DNA of 64,000 nt from Liolophura sinensis (taxonomy: Eukaryota; Mollusca; Polyplacophora; Chitonida; Chitonidae), in NCBI RefSeq assembly GCF_032854445.1, contig NC_088301.1:12274281-12338280 (forward strand), in the 5' to 3' direction. Of the stretch, positions 24,431-36,989 are shown in pieces. Position numbers and translations under genes: made by a program. Within the stretch, counting starts at the first letter, position 1. Every line of letters starts with the position of its first letter. Under the pieces are notes generated by a model. That model made no database searches, had not been told where the DNA came from, and saw only the letters and a program-made list of their open reading frames with translations.

Positions 24431-25263
24431 TAGTAAAACGCTATTTTCTCGTTTGTAATACAGTGCCAGCTGATGTCAAAGAAAATAATGCTTTAAGGAG
24501 GTATGTCTATTACAAAATGAATAAGCGACTATTTTTTCGTTTATCATCGAGTGGCAGCTGATATCAAAGAAAATAATGCTTTAAGAAGGTATGTCTATTA
24601 CAAAATCAATAAACGACTGTTTTTCGGGCATCACCGAGTGGCAGCTGACATCAAAGAAAATAATGCTTTAAGGAGGTATGTCTATTACAAAATGAATAAG
24701 CAACTGTTTCTTCGTTTATCATCGAGTGGCAGCTGACATCAAAGAAAATAATGCTTTAAGGAGGTATGTCTATTACAAAATGAATAAGCAACTGTTTCTT
24801 CGTTTATCATCGAGTGGCAGCTGATATCAAAGAAAATAATGCTTTAAGAAGGTATGTCTATTACAAAATGAATAAGCGACTGTTTTCTCGTTTATCATCG
24901 AGCGGCAGCTGATATCAAAGAAAATAATGCTTTAAGGAGGTATGTCTATTACAAAATGAATAAGCGACTGTTTTCTCGTTTATCATCGAGTGGCAGCTGA
25001 TATCAAAGAAAATAATGCTTTAAGAAGGTATGTCTATTACAAAATGAATAAGCGACTGTTTTCTCGTTTATCATCGAGTGGCAGCTGATATCAAAGAAAA
25101 TAATGCTTTAAGGAGGTATGTCTATTACAAAATGAATAAGCGACTGTTTTCTCGTTTATCATCGAGTGGCAGCTGATATCAAAGAAAATAATGCTTTAAG
25201 GAGGTATGTCTATTACAAAATGAATAAGCGACTGTTTTCTCGTTTATCATCGAGTGGCAGCTT
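24431..25263. repeat. Very homogeneous 88-bp satellite, 9 units plus partial ends
   Basis: Unit starts (GTGGCAGCTGATATCAAAGA) lie at 24463, 24551, 24638, 24726, 24814, 24902, 24990, 25078, 25166 and 25254, with spacing of 87-88 bp. Copies are nearly identical, and the later ones almost invariant, so amplification or homogenisation was recent. Every complete unit carries a CAGCTG E-box followed a few bases on by TCAAAG. The open frame at 24551-24736 exists only because one spacing is 87 instead of 88. Confidence 0.96.
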
Positions 25264-26624
25264 ACCCAAAATTCCATCTCTCCGCTTCTCTATAGAGTGT
25301 CAGTAAATAAATATTTATTCTGGTCACGTGTACAACACATATCCAACCTCCTAGTAAAGGTCAGTGTTAATCACACCACAAGCACAACGATATGCTGTAT
25401 AATGAATAAAGAACGTCAAACATATGGTTGTATACAATACTAGCGTTTGTATATGATGTACTTTTGCGTTATCACCCGTTGGGTAGGGCTGGGGGAGGGG
25501 TACATGGGATTGCACAAAAAATATGAGCTATGGTATGTACTGGCTCGCTTGGGTGTTTTGGCTATAGACTCGGCATGTCAGTTACCTAGCCACATTTTAG
25601 GTAGGATATTTAGAGTTCAGTGTCAGGAGAGAAGCTACATACCCTTGCAAATCAGGAATCGCTTCATTCGGATTGTACCACAGACTCAACGATCCCTTGT
25701 TCGCTTCAGTGGTCATTTGTCACCACAGAGAGCGCTAGGGAATCCTCCCAATGTCTTCGGAGGCCGAGCAAGCTGACCATAGCCTAATAAATAAGGCCCA
25801 AAAATTAGCATAGCCATTCGATGCGCATGTAAATCAAGAATCTAGCGCTATCTCTGGTCGGCCATCTTGAGGCTTCTCCAGAGAAACCCTGTATTTCATC
25901 TGATCTTCTTTGGGTCCCTATTTCCCTATTTGGCGTGATTTACGAAGCGTTAGAACATGTGTTGAATACGGGGGGGATCGAAACCGTCCTAATTCCGGCG
26001 CTGTGGACTAATATGAGGCCCCATATAGCTATCACTGAAGGCGGCGAATTGGTGAAGGTCATAGTGCCATTGTACAGTTAGAAAACAGAAAAGGCCTTAT
26101 AAATAATAGGTATAGATGAATACGGACCTTAGATACAGTCAATCCAATTTGCTTTAGATCCCGTGTGCTAGACCCAACTCTCAGACGCATTTTGCCAGAT
26201 CACGCAGACGACAAGGACTTCGTTGATGGCATTTCTGTCATATCTCTGTCTGATTATACGGTTAATTGTTTGTTCAGAATTCTGATAATGGTTTAAAAGC
26301 GAAAATCTGGACATTTCTTTGGTAAATATTATAGCGTCTGTGGAAAATAAATCCATTATTTATGAAGACAATGTGCATGTAGCACATGCGTCGACAAGTC
26401 CTCTCGCTCTTGAGATTATGAATAAATAATACATATACAGAGCATATGAACAAAGTATTGTGATGTGCAGTGGATTATGTCATGTAAGCAGAAAAAAACC
26501 TTTTGTGTAACTAAGCCATCAATTAATCAGTGATAAGTATTTTTTTATCATGAGAAACAATCGCGCTATATGTCATTTTAAAAGGCTACGGGATTGAGAG
26601 TAAAACTAGATCAGTGCTTGATGT
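25264..26624. other. Non-coding; unrecognised 109-codon frame at 25447-25776
   Basis: The frame at 25447-25776 (+) has no family I recognise. A minus-strand B-box-like motif (GGTTTCGATCCCCCC near 25973-25987) may be a decayed tRNA-derived SINE head. Confidence 0.3.
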
Positions 26625-26850
26625 TATAGTGTGGTACTTGGCCAATGGCCACACGTATAACCGGTGAAATTCGGCCTTTTCCCAATTTACCTCATTTAGG
26701 GCTTATTCTAACTGTTCATGTAAATGCTTAAATAGTAGCAACTTACACAATCAGCAAATTATCCACCATGGCGTAAACAGAAATAGGTAACAAAAATGCA
26801 GTGATATGAACTGTAGTTCCTTTAAATAATAATTTGGAATAATTCTAGAC
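26625..26850 (+). repeat. Dispersed repeat family A, copy 3
   Basis: CCAATGGCCACACGTATAAC, CAATTTACCTCATTTAGGGC, TAAATAGTAGCAACTTACAC and AAAAATGCAGTGATATGAAC follow the same order as in the copy at 19955-20270. The leading AATTAAAGACGTAC block is missing. Confidence 0.65.
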
Positions 26851-27389
26851 AATTAAGGTCTACCTCAATCGTTCAGAATTATGCCTAATGATGTGTTCTT
26901 ATCAAATGTTGAAAACAGTCACATGGCATTGATGCCATGGTAATCAAGCTTTGCGTTTTTTGTTGTTTTGTTTTGTTGTTTTTTTTGTATTCTATTTTCT
27001 TCCCATTTGCCAACTATTTCTCTATACTGTAAGTCTTTTATATTGTATTCCTGCTTAAACCTGGATTCTCCTGGCGTAGAAATCATTCCCGATGCCTTGT
27101 AAATACCTTTATATTGTTTTCTTTTTATTGTTTATTAGATCTGATGACTGCATAGTATTTTGCAGTGACGTCTCATAAATTATCATCACTACATACTTTT
27201 GTTTTACCTAATTTTCCTTAAACCGTGGTGCTATGTGGTGTGTAGTCTGCCACCATTTAAGCATTTACATGAACATGTTAGAATACCCACGATCGCTGGA
27301 TTTAAAGGAAACTACAGACTTTCCAGAAGGTACATCTTATCTGGACTGATATTTTTACAAAGACCAAAAAAGGTTTCCTATGCCGATTT
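26851..27389. other. Non-coding, T-rich
   Basis: Includes a TTTTGTTGTTTTGTTTTGTT low-complexity run near 26957-26985. Nothing else was recognised. Confidence 0.45.
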
Positions 27390-27523
27390 TACAGCAAGAG
27401 CGACCTGTGGATGGTCGTGGATTTCCCCCAGTTTTCTCCCGCCGTAATGCTGGTAGCTGTCGTATAAGTGAAATACTCTTGAATATGGCTTACAGTACAA
27501 ATCAAATAAATAAAAAAATAAAT
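27390..27523 (+). mobile_element. SINE family 1, 3' half
   Basis: CTGTGGATGGTCGTGGATTT, a TAATGCTGG block, GTCGTATAAGTGAAATACTC, then CAAATCAAATAAATAAAAAA form a recognisable 3' half with tail. No tRNA-like head is present. Confidence 0.8.
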
Positions 27524-27739
27524 ATACAATATCGCTCTGTTTTATGCAGGGTGGAGAAATGCCCAATACCATGAGTGAAACTATCGGCTGTTTGCAAGTA
27601 AATGACAACACTTTAGCACGTCGCCCAGACTTCACCCGCAGGATGAGCTTAAGATGTAGTGATGTTGGTGAAAGGTACTTGACCTGCCTGCGAGAGCTGC
27701 GGACCAATTATCCCCACCAAAGGAGAAATTTGACGATTC

Positions 27740-27808
27740 CGTGTCCTGGACCGGTATTGAACCAACACTTCTTGTGTTCAAATGATTGAAAGATCGCGCC
27801 AGCTAACT
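27740..27808 (-). repeat. tRNA-like SINE head fragment
   Basis: On the minus strand a TAGCTGGCGCGATC A-box-like segment is followed by the B box TGGTTCAATACCGGTCC. Spacing is tRNA-like, but the rest does not fold convincingly. It is probably the head of a second SINE type. Confidence 0.35.
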
Positions 27809-27809
27809 G

Positions 27810-28048
27810 AAATCCTATAGTGTATCTTTTTAGTGTATAGTGCGGCGTGGCGAGTTCATGTCGCCAAAGTGCTGAATGCCGCCACTGTAATGTCATGTCG
27901 AAGACACAAGACATGACACCCCATCCAGTAACATCATACTGACACCCGGTCAACCAGTTCTGTTTCCTTGTTCTGGCCTCTCAGTGCTGAGCGCCAAGCT
28001 AGATAGAGGTCAGAGCCACTTTCATAGTCTTTGGTATCACCCGACCCG
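27810..28048. repeat. Probable dispersed repeat (ACATGACACC / CTGACACCCGGTC type)
   Basis: GAAGACACAAGACATGACAC, CATCATACTGACACCCGGTC and CTCTCAGTGCTGAGCGCCAA resemble a repeat I recall from bivalve genomes. Only one copy is in this window, so this is memory and not internal evidence. Confidence 0.3.
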
Positions 28049-28049
28049 G

Positions 28050-28199
28050 ATCGTATGTGGGCAGGTCTGGCAACAAACATGTGGATAGTCGTAAGCTTCC
28101 CCTGGCTCTGTACGGTTTCTTCCCGATATAATGCTGATCGCCATCGTACAAGTGAAATATTCTTGAGTGCAGCGTAAAATGTCAGTCAAATAAATAAAT
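28050..28199 (+). mobile_element. SINE family 1, 3' half
   Basis: A diverged GTATGTGGGCAGGTCTGGCA is followed by ATAATGCTGATCGCCATCGT and TGAAATATTCTTGAGTGCAG, then a TCAAATAAATAAAT tail. Confidence 0.8.
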
Positions 28200-30863
28200 C
28201 CTGTACCCCGGCAAATGCAACGCTGGATTCTAACACGATTACATCACTGATAGGAGCGTGGGTTTCCTGAATGGGTTTGGAGTAAACAAGAGCTCTTGAC
28301 TCAGCAGTTTTTAAATCTGCTGATTTATCAAGTATGCAACCAACAAGCTCTCGACCAGTGGATAATTACATAGCCGGTACGTTCTACACCTCGACACAAT
28401 GGACGCAAACAATCAGTTTAGGCAAATATTTTACAAGTTGGTTTTTGCCTTTGATGCGGCTTTCAGGAACCAGTCAGAACTTTCGCTCCTCAGAATTTTG
28501 CGTCATCGAGTGGGAATCCATTTAGTAATCAGACCTGCAGGAAATTCGATGACGTCACTCTCTATTCTTCGAATACCAGGATAACCTGATTTGTTGTCAG
28601 CAGTGTTGATACAGCAAATCGCTGTTTCAAACTTATTTTATGAGACCAGCAAAACATCATCGGGAATAGAGTAAATGACAGACAGACATATGAGTTGACC
28701 ATCAAATCCGATTCCCTTGCCAACACCAAGAAATAAAATATCCAGGATAACGGAAAAAGCCTTGGCCACGACTAGGCTTTGATTTCGGTGTAAGGGACGT
28801 AACTCGATTGTTATCCAGTTTACCCCTTTGCTCCATGTTGGTCGGTACTGTAAAAGAACTGTTTCCCTCATTCCATCAGATACCCGGAACGAGTAGTGAT
28901 TTGGAGTATGACGGTATGTCAATGACGGAAAAGATGTTCATCACATGTGAACATCACATTCGTCTGATTCGATATTTTGTTTTGCCACACGTAAGTGACA
29001 TCATTATATAACCTGAGATGATACGGTACCGTAGTTTGGACTCATACTGAAAAAAAAATACAGATCAAGTGTATCAAAAAATAAACTTTGTTACACATTT
29101 TTCGTACACTTTTATATCTAAACGTCTTTATTTGACAGTCTGATATAAAGGAAAGGATCTAATAATTTCAGGAGATAATATCAGATATCAGAATATGGAA
29201 ATAGGGCGAAAATATAACATAATTTATCAGGATACAATAAACATTTCGACAGATAAAATATTAATGTTTAGGAGGTGAATTGATCTCTAAATACAAGCAG
29301 TCGGCAGTCCGGATCTCCCATATATACGGCATTTTTTTTTCGTGCTCGTTGACAATAAAGTTTTCATACGGCCGATATTATACAAAGTGTGAGTCATTTT
29401 ATGGGATAACAACAATGTCGTCACTGCATGCACACATGGCCGTTTATGTCGTCTTATATACAGGATGTTCGTTGGTGATCACTTGCCTGAATTGCACAAA
29501 TATTGTATACACGTTGAACACGATTTGCAGGAAAAATTTGTCAACTGCTTATTGGACGCGGTGGTTTACTCCCTGTTGGAAGGCTTCATCAACCCATGAA
29601 GTTGACTCTCTTCGTCAGTGTATTCCAAAGGCTCAGGTAATAAATCAAAAAGTCGTCTTCGGTATTCTTCAGACGTAAAATATACTAAAGTAAAGCTTGA
29701 ACCAAGTGATATTCAAACATTGAAAACATTATATTAAAATTCGGGAGTCCCTCTTCTACTCGCGCGTGGAAGCGTTTGGTTTGCTTTGAACGACAGTTCC
29801 TTTGTCTGGATGTAACTTTCACAGGCTTACCAGTCAGCACGTGTTATTTAATGTTGCTAAAACAAGATGTGACGTCACTGCTAAGAGCATGATTACAAAA
29901 GGCTAACATATATTCCAACATTTCAAACAAATTTTAATAATGATACTTACTTGAGAAAAATTCTTGAAAAGGTACATCGAATTATTTTCTTCGATAACGT
30001 TTCACGGCCTTTCAGTTCACATATACATGTATCTGACGTTAGTGTTTTCTTTGATTATAAGTAACATATTACTGATGGCGTATACCTGAGAGTTTTGGGA
30101 AAAACTCATTTTTGCAAATCCAGTCCAAGTTTGGGTTTTCATTTTTTTAGAATAGCCCAAAAAATTAAGCTTCACAAATTAACAGCCTCGTTTGCAGTGC
30201 ACGTGTTACAGCTCAAAACTGGTAATAAAGTTTTATAAAAACGGATCGCGTTATAACTTTTTCAAAGTTTAATATCATATTCACCCTGCAGAATAGGTAT
30301 GGGTCTGATATTTACTAAAAGACAATAATGTGAGCTATTCTTCTTAGTTGATTATGCATAATATGTTTTTATGTCAAAAACACCGGAACGCCTCGTTTAA
30401 GAAATTGAAATAACACCTTTTTCAATTTTCGATGACAACTGTTGCTCCATGATATTTCAAGACACTATATACACTATAATATGGCGCACAGTGTTGTCCC
30501 AAAATTTGACAGAATGTAACTAAATGGAAAAAAAATCTAAGCGAAGTTGAACCTCGTTCATGTTCATTTCGAAAGTCAGCATCCAGGAATAAATGCATTT
30601 CAATGAGGTTAGAGGTCGCAGTCTAGAAAATTAGAAAATCTACGAAATTACTGTTTAAATGTATTTAGTGATACAGTGGGGATAAGATGTTTTGGTGGAG
30701 TAATTCGCAGATACCTGATTAAAGCCTCAGAGAAGACATCTAGCTCTGGATTCGGCTCCATCATGTCTTTTCACTATAGATTACTACAAAAACTGAGGAA
30801 ACGATGCGGTAACCATAAACTTAGCTTTAACTCAGTGATTTATTTTTATACTTTTTTTATTAG
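28200..30863. other. Non-coding, nothing firm
   Basis: AT-rich with short frames, including 132 codons at 29280-29678 that I do not recognise. Confidence 0.4.
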
Positions 30864-30999
30864 TCGTACATAGGAAGGTCTCCAGGAACCTGCAAATGGT
30901 CGTGGATTTCACCCGGCCTTTACACAGTTTTTCCCACAATAATGCTGGCCGCCGTTGTATTAGTGAAATATTCTGCGTAAAAAGCCAGTCCAAAAATTT
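30864..30999 (+). mobile_element. SINE family 1, 3' half, diverged tail
   Basis: GGAAGGTCTCCAGGAACCTG, then GGTCGTGGATTTCACCCGG and AATAATGCTGGCCGCCGTTG match the body. The last 40 bp are shortened and diverged. Confidence 0.75.
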
Positions 31000-31007
31000 A
31001 TTTACTT

Positions 31008-31200
31008 AATTTATTTGATTGGTGTTTAAGGCCGCTTTTTTTACCTAAGCAACAATGGTCACGTTTATAGGTTGAAAAAACTCACTGATCTCCATCAGTT
31101 GTAACTGACAAACTCTCTGGCTTCATGCGAGAACTGAATTCGAGTCGGCGACCTATTTCGAGATCGATTATGGTCAAAACAATACATTTTTGTTAACGAT
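31008..31200 (-). repeat. SINE family 2 copy (related tail, different body)
   Basis: An ATTTATTTGATTGGTGTTTA tail is followed by an ACGTTTATAGGTTGA body that differs from family 1. The head side has a diverged GAATTCGAGTCGG B-box-like motif. It lies tail to tail against the copy at 30864-30999. Confidence 0.5.
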
Positions 31201-33806
31201 ATTAAAAATGACGATAACCATCTCAAACCTCAGACTGAACAGGCTGTTCAGTGCTCCCTCCTACAGCTGGGTTAATTAACAACGGTCAATTAAGGCGAAA
31301 AAATCGGTAGTTGGAATCAAACTCACGAACTGCTAGGTAACACATCACAACGCACTGCGTATTTTCTTAAAAAAAAAGGGCCGGACTAAATGTGGTTAAT
31401 GCATCGATAAAATAGCACGCATGAAGTTTAAACAGCATAACTTTTTTGTCTTTGTAATGTTGCATAGCAGAGATGTAGCAGTTCATAGATAACCAACCCG
31501 CTTAATACTCCGTACAGAGCATGTGCCACTATTTAGGCTCGATTTACATCGCTGCCACCACCAGACAAACTTGACCTTTGGAGCGGAACTATTTAATCAG
31601 CATTCAGCGATTAAAGACGTTTCAGACGTTGGTTAGAATCATTTGGTGTATGCTTCAAGTAGATAAAGATAATGCATTTGTATAAAGTATGTTAGAAACA
31701 AGGGTTGAGGCAGAGCTTTGTTTTTCTGACATTACTTCCAGTCTCATCACCGTGATCTCGGTGACCTCAGTGGATGTAAAGCGAACACAGAAAGCGACGC
31801 ATGCGCGGTAAGAAATCTGGAACCACACACAAAAGAGAAAGTCGAAAGTGCCGCCAAATTATAAATTTTAGACAATCAGGAACGAGACGTCTCTGTAACC
31901 CGAGAATGCAGATGTTGCCGCTTACGTTTAGGTCTGTTTCCACTGTCTCTTCCTAAGTACCTCGAATTATATTTTTGGTTTTTTTTTTTGGAAGTGGTAT
32001 TCGTCCTACAACGCCCCACGTCTGTACATCTACTTATAGTATGAACATATTGCGAGTGCGTCAGGAAATAAGTGTACAGCTTAGAAATTCCGTCGTGCCA
32101 GAAGTATGTTATCCTACACTAACGTTATACTTCATTTACTGTAGAAGGGACATAACTCTTATGTCGTTGTCATGTGGATAATCTCCCCTGACTTTGTAAG
32201 AATTTTCTCTGAGGAAGGGATCATGCAGTACAAGTTGGTGTTGCCTGTTTTTCCTTGTTATAAGCATCTTACGGAGAACGGCAGAATTAAAGTGTTTACA
32301 TGCATGTAGGTATACATCTACAGAACTTGGTGGGACAATGTAGAAAAGGAGTTGTCATAAGGCCGTTAAAATAACCCCAAAGTCAGGTCTGCTAAGTACT
32401 ACATATGAAGGACAAAAAGTATACCCCAAAACAAAGTATTACCACCTGTTATTCTCTGTAATCATTAGCCACACGAAACTTCATAGCTGTTGTAGCTTCG
32501 CAGTACAGTAAGTTTGTTTATTATAGCTCAGGCAATCTGATATCCTCCCATAAAACTCACATCCATCGTGTAAAAGCGAAATTCTTGATTACCACGGCTG
32601 AGCAATAAAAAGATTGTGAACGATTATCATTTTCACTCTTGATGAAGAGTTAAACTAAAAGTGAAATGACATGCTGTCTGAAATGGGGAGTTTTCAGCAG
32701 TGAAGAGCAGCTCTATGGTAGCCTTGCTGTGGATCTTGTTCTTCTTTTTTCCTTCTTCTTCTTTGTCTTGATAGTGCTGCTTCACACATTATGCACTCAA
32801 TACACTTTTGTTTCTTTATTCAAAGAAGTAGTACAGATTTTTGATGTGACCAATAAGGTTATCTCTTGTTATAATGTTTGATGTTTGTATAAAAATTTGA
32901 AAGCACATTTCAAAATAGGTAATATTTAGGATGGCTTTAGAGTACGACTTTGCAGGTGGTTGACACAGTGTAAGGTTTAGGAGGAATCCATTGTATTGTC
33001 AAATACACCAGCAGAGAGTTACCTCAGATCATTGAAAGCGGACCAAATAACCATGAACCGGTTATGGAGTTAAATAATAATTTTGATTTACTGGCTGGGG
33101 GAGACGAGGGAACGGGATCGGACGGAAAGGCTTTAGAATTCCAACCTTTCAAGAAACCAATCATTCTTCATAGGCAGTAGCCAACCCTGTAAATCGTCCC
33201 TCTGTGGGGGCAATGGGCGTGGTCGCTCAACATTCCCGCCTACACAAGCCGGTTCCAGGCTGTTTAAAAAAGCCTCTCCGCTGGTGGGTTGCAGTGATTG
33301 TGAACTGCCTCTTTGCAGTGTTAGCAGGGGCCATTTTCACAGAGCCATTTCTGACAAAAAATCAAAACGGCTTTATAACGCTTAAGTTTTGGAAACGAAA
33401 GTTGAAATTTGGACACATTTGTCTTAAGATAATGTTGATGATGTGGGCGAAAAATAAGCTTCAAGATCGTATTTCAAAATCCTGATTTACGTAAGAAATG
33501 GATTTGTGGAATTGGTTCCAGAACTATGCAGAAACAGTTGAATAAAATAGAGGAGTACACGTACACCGATTGGGCCGAGTTGTTTAGGCGGACAACGCTT
33601 CCCTAAGGGGAAGAGCCGTGCCACTAACTCCCATATAATACCACCACCAGAGATTATAGCTGACACCACGCAAGTGCAAGACTAAAACGCTAATTAATTA
33701 ATTTTTATTTAATTTAGGCATATATTATTCTGCATGTTCCCGGCACTGTCGTTTTCCTCTATTTTCATTCATTCATATTTACGTCGCTTTGATGAGAAAT
33801 CTACAG

Positions 33807-33807
<1 letters not shown>
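31201..33807. other. Non-coding; repeat-poor patch at 33060-33480
   Basis: No recognised gene. The part from about 33060 to 33480 is GC-balanced, repeat-free and includes an unrecognised 93-codon frame. Confidence 0.35.

Positions 33808-33885
<78 letters not shown>
33808..33885. repeat. (TA)n microsatellite, about 78 bp
   Basis: Uninterrupted TA dinucleotides. The Tyr/Ile frame over it is an artefact. Confidence 0.97.
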
Positions 33886-33886
<1 letters not shown>

Positions 33887-35379
33887 TATTGGTTGAGATG
33901 GATAAAGGCCTGTTAAAATATTTCCTAGACCTATACTTCTTCAAACGAACTGCAGTTTACTTACTTCGAAGTCTTTCGCATAGTTCGTATGGAAAACAAT
34001 GACAGTTATCCTAACAGATTCGATGAATGGGACGCGTCGTGACAGATACAATTAGTGGAATTGCACAAGCAAACACAGAACGAACCGGGCACATTGTGTT
34101 TAAGTGTCAGTTGCACGAGAGCATCACAATTAAAGATGGCGATTGTATGGGTAGCAATTCAGGCTGTCTGGGACTGAGGATGAGCAAGGAGAAAATGACT
34201 AGCTTTGTAAATAGAATGTTTTCATGTCTAATATTTCTGTTACACGGCCAATTCCATCTAATTCAATCAGCCATAACCAAAATTGACGGTTAGTCCAGGA
34301 AATGACAGTTATACTTGAGAGAAGCTTTATGCATTAACCTTTGCGCTTTCCAAAGCCAAATGAGATTTATGATTCCGCGAGACGGCAACACTTGTGACTG
34401 CTCACTTATATGCCCTGAAAATCTTTCAACCAATACCATAGATCGTTAGAAAAACGCACTGGGAAGAGTCAGTGCATTACCAGAAAGATACGAGTATCCA
34501 GTATTCCACCGAATTTACGAACTTGTTTTTTTCTTTTATATTACATTTTTTATTTAGAGTTTTATCTTGTTTTTCATTTTTATTGAGGGGGTCAGATACG
34601 AGAATCCAGGAAAGAGGGCATCTCTCAATGCAAGAAAGTCTCTCAATGCATTTCTAAATTTACCTCTAAATTTGCATGTTTATTTACTGGATATGCAATT
34701 AAAATTCTCCGTATGTTAAAAATTACTCTTTTCAGAACTTTTCATAAAGCAGAAGTAATACTAAAGGTTTACAAAATATGCATGATTAAAATATTTTGAT
34801 TTGCTGTGTTAGATCCATGTTTTACTCATCTAATAAAAAGGCCAAGGATTTCAACATATCCATCTATTGGTACCGGTACGTATCTTTTCTGTAAAAATGT
34901 GAACACCCTTTCAGGAACACATATATTACGTTTTTTATAAGCTCTCTGTAACAATATATGTATTTGATCTGGAGGCATTTTATGCCCTAGGCATAAATCA
35001 TTAAAATTAGAAAATGTTATGGTTGGTTCAACTATATACATGTCAGATTGTATACCTGAGTACACATAAACGTTTTGAAAGATTTTGAGGTATTTAAGGT
35101 GCAATTTGCAGATGAGTTCACGTGTATAGTCTTTTCCTTCGAAGCCTTTTCAAAGGGGATTATGTTCCAATAAATTCAAATAAAGCATATGAAAGAAAAT
35201 GGAGGACCAAATATGAAAGATATTATATGAATGGTTAATATGGAAATTCGTTGTAACCTTTTTAACCATTGACCGGCTAGTAGTTTTAACATGCTACACA
35301 CGCAAAGCGAGTTCTCCTGAAAAGGATTAGAGTGTGGTGTGGGGAGCAGGTCGTCATCGAGCAGTTTCGACGCATGTCT
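33886..35379. other. Non-coding; repeat-poor patch at 34020-34290
   Basis: The 34020-34290 part has an 88-codon frame of unrecognised product and motifs such as ACAATTAAAGATGGCGATTG. It could be a conserved non-coding block. Confidence 0.3.
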
Positions 35380-35475
35380 TTCAGTCACTAGGACACACGA
35401 GATGCAGGTTCAGTCCCAGCTGTGGGCTTGTAATTTGTTGATTTCCCACTCTCAAAGATCGTTGGACCTTTGTGA
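35380..35475 (+). repeat. tRNA-like repeat, family 3, copy 1
   Basis: A B-box-like GCAGGTTCAGTCCCAGCTGT is followed by GGGCTTGTAATTTGTTGATT. The copy at 40695-40810 has GGGTTCAAACCCGGCTTTGG then ACACGAAATTTGTAGATT. Shared layout in two places suggests a tRNA-derived SINE family. Confidence 0.45.
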
Positions 35476-35598
35476 CGATAAGCGGTCGACGACCCACTTG
35501 TGACGCTTTGCAAAATTAAACGTCGGTTGAAGTCTACTTTCGTGTATGAGTGAAATCTGTACGTTGCACAAGAAACAATTCGTCCTTAACTTACTAAT

Positions 35599-36146
35599 CG
35601 TGTAAGTGACCATGATCGTGTAAGGGACCATCACCGTGTAAGTGACCATGATCGTGTAAGTGACCATGATCGTGTAAGTGGCCATCATCGTGTAAGTGAC
35701 CATCACCGTGTAAGCGACCATCATCGTGTAAGTGACCATCACCGTGTAAGTGACCATCATCGTGTAAGGGACCATCATCGTGTAAGTGACCATCATCGTG
35801 TAAGTGACCATCACCGTGTAAGTGACCATCACCGTGTAAGTGACCATCATCGTGTAAGTGACCATCACCGTGTAAGTGACCATCATCGTGTAAGAGACCA
35901 TCATCGTGTAAGTGACCATGATCGTTTAAGTGACCATCATCGTGTAAGTGACCATGGTCGTGTAAGAGACCATCATCGTGTAAGTGACCATCATCGTGTA
36001 AGTGACCGTAGTCGTGTAAGAGACCATCATCGTGTAGGAGACCATCATCGTGTAAGTGACCGTAATCATGCAAGTGATCATGATCGTGTAAGTGACCATC
36101 ATCGTCTTAGTGACTACCATCGTCTTAGTGACAATCATCGTGTTAC
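35599..36146. repeat. Minisatellite, 18-bp unit, about 30 copies
   Basis: Unit CATCATCGTGTAAGTGAC, with variants CATCACCGTGTAAGTGAC and CATGATCGTGTAAGTGAC. Because 18 is six codons, three minus-strand frames stay open for 70-159 codons with six-residue repeats (HDDGHL and MVTYTM types). One more diverged stretch continues at 36310-36344, after the SINE. Confidence 0.95.
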
Positions 36147-36147
36147 C

Positions 36148-36309
36148 GATTTACTTATTTACTTGATCGGTGTTTTACGCCGTACTCAAGAATATTTCAC
36201 TTATAAGGCGGCGGCCAGCACTATGGTGGAAGGAAACCAGGCAGAGCCCGGTCGAAACCCACGACCACCCGCAGGTTGCTGGAGGACCTTCCCACGTACG
36301 GCCGGAGAG
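36148..36309 (-). mobile_element. SINE family 1 inserted in the 18-bp array
   Basis: Starts with the ATTTACTTATTTACTTGATC tail, then GTTTTACGCCGTACTCAAGA and the body, stopping at a CGTACGGCCGGAGAG block near the middle of the element. Array-like sequence (TCGTGTCATTGACCATCATC) resumes right after it, so the SINE landed inside the array. Confidence 0.88.
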
Positions 36310-36451
36310 ATCGTGTCATTGACCATCATCGTTTAAGTCACTGGTTTTAAACAATAATCTAATTAATAAATAAATAAAGAGTGGGATGTGTAAAATATCT
36401 GAACCCAGTTCAGGCTAAATCTAGCAATTTATCTCCTGTTTTCTGAGGGGC

Positions 36452-36696
36452 ATTTTATTTATTTGTTTATTTCTTTATTTATTTTTTTTATTGGTGTTTT
36501 GCGCCTAACTCAAGAATATTTATAGTTATACAACGTCTGCGAGCAATTTTATGGTATGACGACCATCCGCGGGTTTCCGACAGGCTTTCCCATGTATGGC
36601 CGGGAAGAAGCCAACATGAGCTGGACTTTAACTCATAGCGACCGCATTGTTGCGAGGCCCCCGAATCATCCTTCTGCGCTATCACGCCACAAAGGC
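36452..36696 (-). mobile_element. SINE family 1, near full-length, diverged
   Basis: An ATTTATTTGTTTATTTCTTT tail, TTGGTGTTTTGCGCC, TCAAGAATATTTATAG, a diverged body with CATGTATGGCCGGGAAGAAG, then a GGACTTTAACTCATAGCGAC B-box region and head GCGCTATCACGCCACAAAGG. Confidence 0.82.
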
Positions 36697-36989
36697 TTTC
36701 TAAACCTCATTTTAAGGCTGCTATAATAGTAGTGATGTGAAACTGTACAATCTTGGTGTGAAAATTTTACTAAAATAATACCAGCAGTATAATATGCGCT
36801 AGTAAGTAGAGTGAATGTAGATACGAACAAAAAAAGAATGATTGACAACCCTTGCACAGGCTTGTCGATTTTGTTTCTTTTCTCGGAAAAAAATGTATCA
36901 AGAAATAAGAGCAATAAGAGTTCAGTCGAACTGCATAGTTCGTATAAAACCGCAAGCGCTGTCTCCAGATGGGACAAGGGGTGAAATTA

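Noticed and set aside
24660-24690. AAGGAGGT before an ATG in each 88-bp unit, resembling a bacterial ribosome-binding site
   Set aside because: The DNA is eukaryotic and the motif sits in a satellite; coincidence.
35452-36138. Three minus-strand frames of 70-159 codons with HDDGHL and MVTYTM repeats
   Set aside because: They follow from an 18-bp (six-codon) period without stops. Several frames are open at once and carry unrelated peptides, as expected of a repeat by-product.
35599-36146. Regularly spaced repeats that could suggest a CRISPR array
   Set aside because: The 18-bp units are directly adjacent with no unique spacers, and the DNA is clearly eukaryotic. It is a minisatellite.
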